Shown here: piece after piece, positions 33,523-42,922 of the stretch
How the letters are laid out: every line of letters starts with the position of its first letter
How positions within the stretch are numbered: the stretch's first letter is position 1
Assembly: GCA_002426795.1 (NCBI GenBank)
Contig: DINQ01000008.1
Location: 248,001 to 312,000 of the forward strand
Source: Bacteroidales bacterium UBA5536
GTDB taxonomy: Bacteria > Bacteroidota > Bacteroidia > Bacteroidales > F082
Direction of reading: 5' to 3'
DNA length: 64,000 nucleotides
Notes under the pieces: generated by a model
The model's database searches: none
Told to the model about the DNA's origin: nothing
What the model saw: only the letters and a program-made list of their open reading frames with translations
Made by a program: the position numbers and the translations under genes

Positions 33523-35418
33523 ATGTACGACATCATTGAGCTTAATAATAAGCTTGTTGGGGAATTAAGGGAAATTGCAAAAGAATTAGAAATCCCAAAA
33601 ATCGACAAATTACTCAAACAGGATCTGATCTATAAAATTCTTGATCAGCAGGCCTTGAACCCTTCAAAAGTTACAAAAGAGAAAAAAAATGACGGCGTAG
33701 AAACTTCTGAACCTGAAGCAGAAGTAAAAAAAGCCAGTAAAGGATCGACAAAGAACAAGACGCGTTCGAACCCCAAATCAAACAAACCAGCACCTGCTAA
33801 AGCTGAAACACCCCCTGCACCAAGTCCAACTTCGGCATCAGTAGAAAAACCATTGCCTGTTAAAACAGTAAAACCTGCTGAAGAAAGCGAAAAGCCAGTT
33901 GAAGCATCTTTGGAAACAACTGAAAAACAGCAAGTAGTGCGTAAAGAAAACAATCAGCAAAACAGACCAAAGTTTCAAGACCGCCGCGATAAGCGTCCAC
34001 GCCTGAATAAAGCGGAAACACTCACTCCCCTCGAAGACGAGAGTTTGTCTGTTCAGCAAGCTGATGTACGAGAAACTGAAGATGAAAATAATGTCGCAAG
34101 CAGCGAAGCTGCAGGCGAAAAGATTACTAAATCGGAAGCTCGTCCAGTCAGAGAATACAAAGACAACCGTGAAGCCCGGCCACAGCGCGAAAACGGAGAT
34201 AAGAAAGACCAGCAACAGCCCGCTTCTGATCAGCGCGAACGCAGAGAAGGCCCAAAGGAATTCGTTCGTAAACCAAAACGTGAAGAATTTAATTTCGAAT
34301 TTGATGGTGTAGTTGGTGCTGAAGGTGTTCTAGAGATCATGCCTGATGGCTATGGTTTTATGCGCTCCTCTGATTATAATTACCTTAACTCCCCTGATGA
34401 TGTGTACGTTTCACAATCACAAATCAAGTTGTTTGGACTCAAAACAGGCGATACCGTTCGCGGAACTATCCGTCCACCTAAAGAGGGCGAAAAATATTTC
34501 CCTTTGATCAAGGTTGACCTCATCAATGGCAGACATCCTGATGAAGTAAGAGATCGCATCCCATTTGACTTCCTAACACCCCTGTTCCCAGAAGAAAAAT
34601 TCAACCTAACAGGGCACAAGGAAAGCACCATGTCAACACGAATTATGGACATGTTTGCGCCAATTGGCAAAGGCCAGCGCGGACTCATTGTTGCCCAGCC
34701 AAAAACCGGTAAAACCGTGTTGTTGAAGGAAGTAGCCAACGCCATTGCCATGAATCACCCCGAAGCCTATTTGATCATCCTGTTGATCGATGAGCGTCCT
34801 GAGGAAGTAACAGACATGGCCAGAAGCGTGCGTGCCGAAGTTATCTCATCAACCTTTGATGAACCAGCTGACAAACATGTTAAAATTGCCAATATCGTCC
34901 TTGAAAAAGCCAAAAGATTGACTGAATGTGGTCATGACGTTGTTATTTTGCTTGACTCAATCACTCGTCTGGCTCGCGCATACAACACTGTTTCCCCTGC
35001 TTCAGGTAAAGTTTTATCAGGAGGTGTTGAAGCCAACGCCCTGCAAAAACCCAAAAGATTCTTTGGTGCTGCCAGAAAAATCGAAAATGGCGGTTCACTC
35101 ACCATCATCGCAACTGCATTGATCGATACAGGCTCTAAAATGGATGAAGTTATTTTTGAAGAATTCAAAGGTACCGGAAACATGGAGCTTCAGCTCGACA
35201 GGCGCTTATCCAACAAACGTATCTGGCCCGCTATCGACATTGTGGCTTCCAGTACCCGTCGTGAAGACTTACTGCTTGATAAAGAAACCATGCAACGCAT
35301 CTGGATTTTGAGAAACCACCTTTCTGACATGACTCCGATTGAAGCCATGGAGTTTTTGAAAGACAAAATGCGTTACACCCAAACAAATGAAGAATTCCTG
35401 ATATCAATGAACGGATAA
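33523..35418 (+). CDS. rho: Transcription termination factor Rho with long charged insertion
   Basis: This 631-aa Rho is an RNA-dependent ATPase that terminates transcription. It has a Rho_N helical domain (residues 1-45) and then an insertion of about 200 residues rich in K, E, P, R, Q and N (about 46-253). The RNA-binding cold-shock-like domain follows (from ~255, with GVLEIMPDGYGFMRS), then the ATPase domain with the Walker A region AQPKTGKT near 390. Also present are LLIDERPEEVTDMARSV, LLDSITRLARAYN and the Q/R-loop region. Insertions of this type are described for Bacteroidota and Actinobacteria and bind RNA or promote phase separation. A ~130-nt leader precedes it and a strong hairpin terminator follows. 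Confidence 0.96.
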   Translation: MYDIIELNNKLVGELREIAKELEIPKIDKLLKQDLIYKILDQQALNPSKVTKEKKNDGVETSEPEAEVKKASKGSTKNKTRSNPKSNKPAPAKAETPPAPSPTSASVEKPLPVKTVKPAEESEKPVEASLETTEKQQVVRKENNQQNRPKFQDRRDKRPRLNKAETLTPLEDESLSVQQADVRETEDENNVASSEAAGEKITKSEARPVREYKDNREARPQRENGDKKDQQQPASDQRERREGPKEFVRKPKREEFNFEFDGVVGAEGVLEIMPDGYGFMRSSDYNYLNSPDDVYVSQSQIKLFGLKTGDTVRGTIRPPKEGEKYFPLIKVDLINGRHPDEVRDRIPFDFLTPLFPEEKFNLTGHKESTMSTRIMDMFAPIGKGQRGLIVAQPKTGKTVLLKEVANAIAMNHPEAYLIILLIDERPEEVTDMARSVRAEVISSTFDEPADKHVKIANIVLEKAKRLTECGHDVVILLDSITRLARAYNTVSPASGKVLSGGVEANALQKPKRFFGAARKIENGGSLTIIATALIDTGSKMDEVIFEEFKGTGNMELQLDRRLSNKRIWPAIDIVASSTRREDLLLDKETMQRIWILRNHLSDMTPIEAMEFLKDKMRYTQTNEEFLISMNG

Positions 35419-35441
35419 TCTCACTTGAATTGAACCATAAG

Positions 35442-35472
35442 AACCGCTTCTTTTCAGAAGCGGTTTTTTTTT
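35442..35472 (+). terminator. Intrinsic terminator after rho
   Basis: A perfect 10-bp stem (arms 35442-35451 and 35456-35465, loop TTTC) is followed by a run of nine T bases. It lies between the convergent rho and mpl genes and shares the AACCGCT/AGCGGTT core with the terminator at 15260-15291. Confidence 0.88.
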
Positions 35473-35477
35473 GCCTT

Positions 35478-36830
35478 TTAGTCGTATATCGCTTCCAAAT
35501 CAGTCTTGGTAAGACCATTAAAACTTCCCGAACTCATCAAGGCAGTGACAAGTGGTCGTTTGTTATTTTCTTTGAGAAATTGCAGAAGGCTTGCTTTGTC
35601 TGATAATACAATCAAATCCTCTTTATTAAATGCCTTTCGGATGCGTACATGCTCCATAAGCGACAGTTTTTTAATAGCCACTGCATGCGGGTCATAAAAA
35701 ACAGCTGCCACATCAGCTGGCTCAAGGCTGTCCTTATAATGATCGATGAATTGCTCGCTTAAACTGCTGTATGTGTGCAGCTCAAAACAAACCAGCAATT
35801 GATGATCAGGAAACTGCATTTTCAATGCAGCAACACTAGCTGCCAGTTTTGAAGGCGCATGTGCAAAGTCTCTGAATACATGCAGTTTATCTGACTCAAA
35901 AAGCAACTCAAGCCGACGTGCTGCTCCTTTAAAACTACTGATTGCCTTGTAAAAATCATCCGCTGAAATGCCCATTTTTTGACAGACGAGCCGGGCAGCG
36001 TTCAAATTCGATAGGTTATGACTACCAAAAACATTCAACGAAACGATCTCACCGTTTTCGCACCGAGCAAATGTTTTATTACCTTTAATTACGGCAGGAT
36101 GCACACCATAGCCAGACTTCTCCACAGATGCAATCTGGACAATCTTAACCACTTCAGGGTCAGTTTCGCAATAAATCAGAGTGCCTCCTTGTTCGATAGA
36201 CTTCACAAATAGTCTAAACTGTTCCAGATATGAATCGAAGGTTGGAAAGACGTTCACATGATCCCAGCCAATGCCGCTAATGACAGCAATATGAGGGTGA
36301 TAGAGCAAGAATTTTGGTCGACGGTCAATGGGTGATGTCAGATACTCGTCACCTTCCATAATCATCCATTCAGCAGTTTCAGTCAGTCTCACCATCACAT
36401 CAAAGCCTTCGAGTTGCGCACCAACCATATAATCAGCTTCAATCCCAACCTCCTGCAGCACATGCAAAATCATAGACGTAATGGTAGTTTTCCCATGACT
36501 CCCTCCTATCACCACACGCTTTTTGGTTTTGCTTTGCTCGTATAAAAACTCTGGATAAGAAAATATTTGAAGTCCAAGATTTTGGGCTTGAATGAGTTCT
36601 GGATTATCCGCTTTGGCATGCATACCCAGTATAATTGCATCCAGGTCGGAAGTAATCATTTCAGGACGCCAGCCTACATTTTTTGGCAGTATTCCTTCTT
36701 TTTCCAATCTGCTGCGTGATGGCTCGAAAATTTCATCATCTGACCCACTGACCTGATATCCCTTGCGATGCATGGCAATGGCCAGGTTATGCATGGCGCT
36801 TCCACCTATTGCAATAAAATGTACCCTCAT
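35478..36830 (-). CDS. mpl: UDP-N-acetylmuramate:L-alanyl-gamma-D-glutamyl-meso-diaminopimelate ligase
   Basis: This 450-aa Mur ligase attaches the recycled murein tripeptide to UDP-MurNAc. The N-terminal Rossmann motif is FIAIGGSAMHNLAIAMHRKG. The ATP-binding loop is VVIGGSHGKTTITSM near residue 110, and later motifs are EGDEYLTSP, SGIGWDHVNVFP, GSHNLSNLNAA and RDFAHAPSKLAA. These and the ligase length of ~450 aa match Mpl rather than MurC. The start is ATG at 36830, because the longer frame begins with TTG. It suggests peptidoglycan recycling in this organism. It converges on rho and diverges from cysH. Confidence 0.9.
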   Translation of the reverse strand: MRVHFIAIGGSAMHNLAIAMHRKGYQVSGSDDEIFEPSRSRLEKEGILPKNVGWRPEMITSDLDAIILGMHAKADNPELIQAQNLGLQIFSYPEFLYEQSKTKKRVVIGGSHGKTTITSMILHVLQEVGIEADYMVGAQLEGFDVMVRLTETAEWMIMEGDEYLTSPIDRRPKFLLYHPHIAVISGIGWDHVNVFPTFDSYLEQFRLFVKSIEQGGTLIYCETDPEVVKIVQIASVEKSGYGVHPAVIKGNKTFARCENGEIVSLNVFGSHNLSNLNAARLVCQKMGISADDFYKAISSFKGAARRLELLFESDKLHVFRDFAHAPSKLAASVAALKMQFPDHQLLVCFELHTYSSLSEQFIDHYKDSLEPADVAAVFYDPHAVAIKKLSLMEHVRIRKAFNKEDLIVLSDKASLLQFLKENNKRPLVTALMSSGSFNGLTKTDLEAIYD

Positions 36831-36859
36831 GTGTCCAATATGTATCAAAAATCAAACTT

Positions 36860-36867
36860 CAAAAGTA
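36860..36867 (-). promoter_or_regulatory. -7 box TACTTTTG upstream of mpl
   Basis: On the minus strand this matches TAnnTTTG, 29 bp before the ATG at 36830. Confidence 0.45.
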
Positions 36868-36966
36868 ATGATATGGCAGCTATTTCATGGCATGTCCATT
36901 AAAAATGCTGCACAAAAAGGCAGTTATGCTCAACCTAAGAACCAATGTGCATACAGTTTGAATCGT

Positions 36967-36974
36967 TATCTTTG
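36967..36974 (+). promoter_or_regulatory. -7 box TATCTTTG upstream of cysH
   Basis: This matches TAnnTTTG, 22 bp before the ATG at 36997. It rules against the long upstream extension of the coding frame. Confidence 0.55.
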
Positions 36975-36996
36975 CCACTCAAAATATTTAGTGAAC

Positions 36997-37704
36997 ATGA
37001 AAGATCAGGCATTCATCCAACAATTGAATGAGCGACTTCGCAACGCAAATCTTGCAGAGGTATTAACAACGGTTTCGGAGATATTTGGTGAAAAAATTGC
37101 TTTTGCCACCAGTTTAGGGTTTGAAGACCAGGTGATAACACATCACATCGCCAAACATAGTCCTAAAATCAACATTTTTACACTCGATACAGGAAGGGTT
37201 TTTCCTGAGACCTATGATGTGCTTGATCGAACCAATGCCAGATACAAAATGCAAATTAAAGTGATGTTTCCCGACTATCACGAAGTGGAAAAGATGGTGA
37301 ATGAAAAGGGAATCAATCTGTTTTACGACAGCATCGAAAACCGGAAGATGTGTTGTAACGTTCGCAAAACAAAACCCCTTCTAAGGGCTTTGTATGGCTT
37401 AGATGCCTGGATCACAGGCTTGCGAAGAGAACAGGCTGTCACACGTACAGGCATGCAAATGATTGAGTTGGATGAAATGCATCAGTTGGTTAAAATCAAT
37501 CCCTTGATTGACTGGACTGAAAAAATGGTGACCGATTTCGTTAAGCAAGAAAATATCCCTTACAATAAACTGCACGACAAGGGTTTTCCAAGTATTGGTT
37601 GTCAGCCCTGCACCCGGGCAATTGAACCAGGTGAAGACATCAGAGCAGGTCGCTGGTGGTGGGAACAACCCGAACAAAAAGAGTGCGGATTGCATAAATC
37701 CTGA
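36997..37704 (+). CDS. cysH: Phosphoadenylyl/adenylyl-sulfate reductase with Fe-S cluster
   Basis: This 235-aa protein reduces activated sulfate to sulfite using thioredoxin. It has the P-loop-like start IAFATSLGFEDQV, the segment TLDTGRVFPETY, and cysteine pairs in MCCNVRK and GCQPCTRA that form the CC/CxxC [4Fe-4S] site. The catalytic cysteine is in the C-terminal ECGLH. The presence of the cluster cysteines suggests an APS reductase rather than a PAPS-only enzyme. The ATG at 36997 is chosen because the upstream frame overlaps the mpl gene and its promoter. No other sulfur-assimilation genes are adjacent; a MATE exporter follows after 27 bp. Confidence 0.92.
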   Translation: MKDQAFIQQLNERLRNANLAEVLTTVSEIFGEKIAFATSLGFEDQVITHHIAKHSPKINIFTLDTGRVFPETYDVLDRTNARYKMQIKVMFPDYHEVEKMVNEKGINLFYDSIENRKMCCNVRKTKPLLRALYGLDAWITGLRREQAVTRTGMQMIELDEMHQLVKINPLIDWTEKMVTDFVKQENIPYNKLHDKGFPSIGCQPCTRAIEPGEDIRAGRWWWEQPEQKECGLHKS

Positions 37705-37731
37705 TTTAGACCATCTTTGCGATAAAACCGG

Positions 37732-39033
37732 ATGAACAAAAGCATCCTTCGACTGGCCGTTCCTAACATTATCAGCAATATTACTGTACCTCTGTTGGGC
37801 ATGGTGGACATTGCTCTGATGGGACATCTTGATTCTCCGGTTTATTTAGGAGCAATTGGTTTGGGCGGTGTCATTTTTAACGTTTTATACCTCAGCTTTG
37901 GCTTTCTGCGAATGGGTACAACCGGTTTTACGGCACAGGCTTTTGGCAGAAAAGACAGGTCGGAAATAGCCAACGGACTCTACAGGTCGGTCATCATAGC
38001 ATTAGCAATCGCTTTACTACTGATTAGTCTTCAAATTCCCATCGGAAGGTTCAGCTTTTATCTGCTTGACGGTAGTAATGAAGTGAAAACACTGGCTGCA
38101 AAATATTTCTACATCCGCATTTTTGCTGCTCCTGCCACCTTGAGTCTATATGCCATAATGGGTTGGTTCATCGGTATGCAAAACACAGTGGCTCCTATGA
38201 TTATTGCTATAAGCATCAACCTGTTAAATATCATCTTTAATGTTTTCTTTGTTCAATTCCTGGGTATGGATGTGGATGGTGTGGCATATGGAACTGTTGT
38301 TGCGCAGTATGGCGGATTGCTATTGTCAGTTGTACTCATCAGGAAAAATTACAAGGATTGTTTTGGCAAAATTGAAAAGCAGTTGATTTTTCAAATAGAT
38401 CAGCTGAAGCGCTTTTTCAGGGTAAATTCCGATATCCTTATCAGAAGTGTTTTTCTCATCCTCACCCTGTCTTTTTTCACAAGCAGGTCAGCTGCAATAA
38501 GTGATGAAAACCTGGCCATTAACAGCATGATATTGCAGTATTTCTTCATCTTCTCCTATCTGATGGATGGTTTTGCCTATGCAGGAGAGGCACTCGTTGG
38601 GCGATATATTGGCGAAAGCAACAGAAGTGCTCTCAAGTCTGTTGTAAACAAGCTGATGATTTGGGGCATTTCGATCAGTGTGCCATTTGCCCTGGTTTAT
38701 TTCTTCTTTTCACATTCGCTGCTACAAATTCTCACTAATAACTTCGAACTTCTAGTTGAGGCTCGTCGTTTTTCACTTTGGATGGCCTTGATACCCATTA
38801 CCACCTTTGCAGCTTTTGTTTGGGATGGCATTTATGTTGGTGCCACTGCTTCCAAAGCCATGCGAAACAGCATGTTAATCGCTTCATTACTTGTTTTTCT
38901 GCCGGTTTGGTTTTTCACCAGCAAACTAAACCCTATACATGGTTTGTGGATTGCTTTTCATGCATTTATGCTTAGTCGCTCCTTACTTATGTGGCTTTTT
39001 TCCCGAAAAGCCATTTTTCAAATCGAAAGCTAA
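37732..39033 (+). CDS. MATE family efflux transporter
   Basis: This 433-aa protein has about twelve membrane helices and the MATE arrangement of two homologous halves. It starts ILRLAVPNIISNITVPLLGMVD and contains GFLRMGTTGFTAQAFGR, typical of the DinF-like subgroup in this phylum. Such transporters export drugs or metabolites in exchange for Na+ or H+. It begins 27 bp after cysH and is probably co-transcribed with it, though no functional tie is known. The substrate cannot be deduced. Confidence 0.9.
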   Translation: MNKSILRLAVPNIISNITVPLLGMVDIALMGHLDSPVYLGAIGLGGVIFNVLYLSFGFLRMGTTGFTAQAFGRKDRSEIANGLYRSVIIALAIALLLISLQIPIGRFSFYLLDGSNEVKTLAAKYFYIRIFAAPATLSLYAIMGWFIGMQNTVAPMIIAISINLLNIIFNVFFVQFLGMDVDGVAYGTVVAQYGGLLLSVVLIRKNYKDCFGKIEKQLIFQIDQLKRFFRVNSDILIRSVFLILTLSFFTSRSAAISDENLAINSMILQYFFIFSYLMDGFAYAGEALVGRYIGESNRSALKSVVNKLMIWGISISVPFALVYFFFSHSLLQILTNNFELLVEARRFSLWMALIPITTFAAFVWDGIYVGATASKAMRNSMLIASLLVFLPVWFFTSKLNPIHGLWIAFHAFMLSRSLLMWLFSRKAIFQIES

Positions 39034-39106
39034 TTCATAAGTCTATCTGATAGTATTTAGGTGTTTTTGCACCCACAACTGCAGACGAAAAACAGATTTT
39101 TTTACC

Positions 39107-39114
39107 TATTTTTG
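39107..39114 (+). promoter_or_regulatory. -7 box TATTTTTG upstream of the E1 fusion gene
   Basis: This matches TAnnTTTG, 51 bp before the ATG at 39166. It supports that start over the frame opening at 39061. Confidence 0.5.
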
Positions 39115-39165
39115 CACACATTGCAAAGCATATACGTTCCATTTCAATCCGAATCTAAATTATCC

Positions 39166-41589
39166 ATGACAAATAAATCCAAGGCAGAGAATAAACCCGT
39201 AAACATCAGTCAATCAGAAGTATTACAAGATTATCGAATTGCCTGGCTTAGTCGCCACATCAGTCTTTTGGGTAGAAGAGAAGTATTGACCGGAAAGGCA
39301 AAATTTGGAATTTTTGGAGACGGGAAAGAGGTTCCCCAACTGGCAATGGCCAAGGTTTTTGAGCCAGGTGATTGGCGTTCAGGCTATTACCGGGACCAAA
39401 CTTTTATGCTGGCTGCCGGATTAATCAGCCCTGAAGGACTTTTTTCGCAGTTATATGGTGATACCTCACTCGAAGCCAATCCGGCTAACGGGGGCCGGTT
39501 GATGAACAACCACTTTGGAACGCGTTACCTTGACGAAAAAGGTGAATGGATGGACTTGACCCAGCTCAAAAACTCATCATGCGACACCTCTCCCACCGCC
39601 AGTCAAATGCCTCGTTTGCTTGGCCTTGCGTTGGCATCAAAAGTATATAAGGCGGATAATAATCCTGATTTGCAAAAAGGATTTTCTCAATTTGGACGTG
39701 AGGTCGCCTTTGGAACCATCGGTGATGCATCTACTTCCGAAGGACATTTCTTCGAAACCATCAATGCTGCTGGTGTTCTGCAGGTGCCCATGGCCATTTC
39801 TGTCTGGGATGATGGCTGGGGCATCTCAGTGCCCAACAAATACCAAACAACCAAGGGAAGTATCTCAGAAATTTTAAAAGGCTTTGCCAAAGAAGGCAAT
39901 TCAAACGGTTATTATATCTATAAAGTAGATGGGTACGATTATCCCGAACTTGTGCGTGTTTACCGCGAAGGGATTGAAAAGTGCCGTAGCGAACATGTAC
40001 CGGTTTTGTTTCACGTGGTTAATTGCACCCAGCCACAGGGGCATTCTACCTCAGGTTCGCACGAAAGATACAAAACCGCAGATCAGTTACACGAAGAAGA
40101 GCAACTTGATGGCCTCAGACATATGCGTGACTGGATGATCAGCAGTGGAATTGCAGACGAAAAAACCTGCGATACCATCGAAAAAGAGGCTGCCAAACGT
40201 GCCCGCGAAGCCCGCAAAAATGCATGGAACCATTTCCAGCAACCGCTCAGCCAAAAACGAGATGAATTTATCAGGATGGCTGATGTAACAACCTGCAATT
40301 GTGCAAAAACCGCAAAGATTGAAGCCATTAAAACGGATTTGAAACGTGTAGGAGAGCCAATCAGAAAAGATATTATATCATCAGGCAGGAAAATTCTCCG
40401 ATTGATTTGTAATTCCTGTACCAATCCAGCCAACTCATTGAAAACCAATGTAACTAATTGGCTTAATAAGGAAATTGCTCTTGGCGACGAAGCTTACAGC
40501 TCGCATCTTTATTCTGAATCAGCCCAATCTGCCATGCTTGTTGAACCAGTTGCAATACGCTATAACAATTCAGCTGAAATGGTTCCAGGCAGAGAGATTC
40601 TGAGAGACAATTTCGATCAGATTTTCTCCCGCTACCCACATGTTGTGGCCTTTGGCGAGGATGTAGGAAAAATTGGCGGAGTCAACCAAACTTATGAAGG
40701 ATTACAAGAAAAATACGGTACCAACCGCATTTTCGACACCGGCATCCGCGAAGCAACCATCGTAGGTCAGGGTATTGGTATGGCCATGCGTGGCCTGAGG
40801 CCAATCGCTGAAATTCAATACTTTGATTACCTTCTATATGCGTTGGAGATTATTTCAGATGATCTGGCAACGCTTCAATACCGCACTAAGGGTGGGCAAA
40901 AGGCGCCTTTGATTATCAGCACAAGGGGGCACCGTCTCGAGGGAATCTGGCATTCTGGGTCGCCGCTTAGTATGGTTATCAACTCCGTACGTGGTATTCA
41001 CGTGGCTGTACCAAGAAATATGACACAAGCCGCTGGTTTTTACAACACTTTCCTGGCCAGCGACGAACCTGCGCTCATTATCGAACCCCTGAATGGTTAC
41101 AGGTTACGAGAAAGAAAACCAGCCAATCTGGGTGAGTTCAGAGTTGCAGTCGGAAAGCCTGAAATCCTGAAAAGTGGTACTGACATCACTGTTGTTACCT
41201 ACGGATCATGCGTCCGGATAGCTGAAGATGCTGTGAGTCAGCTTACTGACTTTGGTATTGATGTTGAATTAATTGATGTGCAAACCTTGCTTCCTTTTGA
41301 TGTAGATCATATCATCGCAGATTCGCTTCGAAAAACCAATAAAATCTTGTTTTTCGACGAAGATGTGCCAGGTGGTGCGACAAGTTATATGTTGCAGCAA
41401 GTACTTGAGATTCAGAAAGGATTCCGTTATCTTGATGCTGAACCACGAACACTTACAGCAAAAGGACATCGGGCTGCATACAGCACTGATGGCGATTATT
41501 TTTCCAATCCAAATGCCGAAGATGTATTCGATATGGTGTACAATATAATGCATGAATACAATCCTTCAAAATATCCTAGAATTTTCTGA
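39166..41589 (+). CDS. 2-oxoacid dehydrogenase E1 component, fused alpha and beta subunits
   Basis: This 807-aa protein joins E1-alpha (about 1-400) and E1-beta (about 470-807) into one chain. The alpha half has the thiamine-diphosphate motif region around FGTIGDASTSEGHFFETIN (about 182-200) and VWDDGWGIS. The beta half has FGEDVGKIGGVNQTYEGL, TGIREATIVGQGIGMAMRG and the C-terminal transketolase domain (VVTYGSCVRIAEDA). It decarboxylates a branched-chain 2-oxo acid or pyruvate and passes the acyl group to E2 lipoamide; fused chains of this type are common in Bacteroidota. The linker region (about 400-460) carries cysteines in TCNCA and ICNSC. E2 and E3 are not in the window. The substrate class is uncertain. 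Confidence 0.88.
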   Translation: MTNKSKAENKPVNISQSEVLQDYRIAWLSRHISLLGRREVLTGKAKFGIFGDGKEVPQLAMAKVFEPGDWRSGYYRDQTFMLAAGLISPEGLFSQLYGDTSLEANPANGGRLMNNHFGTRYLDEKGEWMDLTQLKNSSCDTSPTASQMPRLLGLALASKVYKADNNPDLQKGFSQFGREVAFGTIGDASTSEGHFFETINAAGVLQVPMAISVWDDGWGISVPNKYQTTKGSISEILKGFAKEGNSNGYYIYKVDGYDYPELVRVYREGIEKCRSEHVPVLFHVVNCTQPQGHSTSGSHERYKTADQLHEEEQLDGLRHMRDWMISSGIADEKTCDTIEKEAAKRAREARKNAWNHFQQPLSQKRDEFIRMADVTTCNCAKTAKIEAIKTDLKRVGEPIRKDIISSGRKILRLICNSCTNPANSLKTNVTNWLNKEIALGDEAYSSHLYSESAQSAMLVEPVAIRYNNSAEMVPGREILRDNFDQIFSRYPHVVAFGEDVGKIGGVNQTYEGLQEKYGTNRIFDTGIREATIVGQGIGMAMRGLRPIAEIQYFDYLLYALEIISDDLATLQYRTKGGQKAPLIISTRGHRLEGIWHSGSPLSMVINSVRGIHVAVPRNMTQAAGFYNTFLASDEPALIIEPLNGYRLRERKPANLGEFRVAVGKPEILKSGTDITVVTYGSCVRIAEDAVSQLTDFGIDVELIDVQTLLPFDVDHIIADSLRKTNKILFFDEDVPGGATSYMLQQVLEIQKGFRYLDAEPRTLTAKGHRAAYSTDGDYFSNPNAEDVFDMVYNIMHEYNPSKYPRIF

Positions 41590-41661
41590 GGCAATTTCCC
41601 TGACTTAATTACAGTGCAAGGGCAATGTGGTTGCCGAGCTTTTCGTGTTAACGAATACCAC

Positions 41662-41669
41662 TATCTTTG
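41662..41669 (+). promoter_or_regulatory. -7 box TATCTTTG upstream of the LpxR-like gene
   Basis: This matches TAnnTTTG, 17 bp before the ATG at 41687. It is the first gene of a compact co-oriented run reaching 45227. Confidence 0.55.
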
Positions 41670-41686
41670 CAGCATAATTGAGTAGA

Positions 41687-42919
41687 ATGCGACTTTTCAC
41701 CATGTTTCTTTTAGGCTTACTGTTGTTTTTTAGCGCCTGTTCGCATGAAAAACAGCCTGAAACATTGCTTGAAAACAATCAACATATTGATCGAAGCCTG
41801 CAAAAGGCAATGACAAGAGAGATTACTGAAAATGAGACGATTGAACCTAATATTCTCTTAAATAATAAAGAGAAATCTAAAAAAACGACTTCGACCCTTC
41901 AAAGGTTTGAGGCAGTAGGGACGCTCTCAGAAAAAACCCTTCAGGCTGTTAAACCCAAAAGCCAACCTCAGGAAAAAAAACTGAGTAAAAAAAATATTAA
42001 ACCCGCACAAAATGATGATTACCAAACGCTCAATAGTTTAAATCGCTATTTCATTTTACGATTTGATAATGATATTTTGGCTGAAGCTGATTATTACTAC
42101 ACCAACGGAATCAGCATTGGAGTCATTCATCCTGCGATACAGCATTTTGCTATCAATCGGTCGCTACCCGGTCTAGGCAGACACGCCATCATGTATAACG
42201 GCATCACTCTCAACCATAAAATGTTTACCCCCAGAAATCCGGAGGCCACAGAAATTGACATCAATGACAGGCCATTCGCTGGTGCCTTGTTTGTCGAGTT
42301 TTTTAAAATCAGTCTTCTGCCTGATAAAAAACTAAAACTGTATGTTGGTCTTCGGCTTGGCATGATTGGAAAGTCGTCGCTGGCAGCCAATTTGCAGCGA
42401 AGCATTCATCACCTCGATCCCACAGGGTGGCAATTTCAAATAGCCGATGATCTGATTCTAAACCTCGAAGGCAGTTTAAGCAAAACACTATTTCGTACCA
42501 ATATACTTGAAGTCCAAGGCGGTGCATCAGCTGGAGTAGGTACCTACAAGAACTACGCAGGACTTGAAGCAGAGCTTAGGGTTGGACGTTTTTCCGATTC
42601 AGACCAGGTGTATTATACAGCTCGCACCAACACCATTGAAAGCAAGTTCAGCAGGTACTGGCAATTTTGGTGGTACGTCCGTCCTTCTGTAAAACATGTA
42701 CTTTACGACGCTACCCTAAATGGTGGTATGTTCAATCGTACTAGCCCGCATAAGTTCTCAATTTCAGAGCTCCGGCATGGGGTTTTCATGCTCGAAACCG
42801 GGCTGACAGCATTTTTTAAACAACATGGTATCGGAATCAAATACATCAGGTTAAGCCCAGAATTTAAGCAAGGGAGGTCGCACGTCTGGGGCGGAATCAG
42901 TTATATCTACAACTTCTAA
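41687..42919 (+). CDS. Lipid A deacylase LpxR-like (DUF2219) lipoprotein
   Basis: This 410-aa protein has a lipoprotein signal with cysteine C18 (LLLFFSACSHEK) and a charged, lysine-rich spacer (about 20-110). A domain then begins FILRFDNDILAEADYYYTNG, which matches the LpxR/DUF2219 opening that combines an N-D metal site with a Y-T-N-G motif. The remainder alternates in strands and ends with an aromatic residue in GGISYIYNF, as in outer-membrane barrels. LpxR removes the 3'-O-linked acyl chains of lipid A. The catalytic histidine was not located with confidence. The long spacer with a lipid anchor is unusual, since classical LpxR is an integral barrel without lipidation. The family call is moderately secure. 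Confidence 0.65.
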   Translation: MRLFTMFLLGLLLFFSACSHEKQPETLLENNQHIDRSLQKAMTREITENETIEPNILLNNKEKSKKTTSTLQRFEAVGTLSEKTLQAVKPKSQPQEKKLSKKNIKPAQNDDYQTLNSLNRYFILRFDNDILAEADYYYTNGISIGVIHPAIQHFAINRSLPGLGRHAIMYNGITLNHKMFTPRNPEATEIDINDRPFAGALFVEFFKISLLPDKKLKLYVGLRLGMIGKSSLAANLQRSIHHLDPTGWQFQIADDLILNLEGSLSKTLFRTNILEVQGGASAGVGTYKNYAGLEAELRVGRFSDSDQVYYTARTNTIESKFSRYWQFWWYVRPSVKHVLYDATLNGGMFNRTSPHKFSISELRHGVFMLETGLTAFFKQHGIGIKYIRLSPEFKQGRSHVWGGISYIYNF

Positions 42920-42922
42920 AAT

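Noticed and set aside
36763..36996. N-terminal extension of the cysH frame overlapping the mpl gene
   Set aside because: The extension has no similarity to the reductase family, overlaps the mpl start and its promoter, and lies upstream of a good -7 box.
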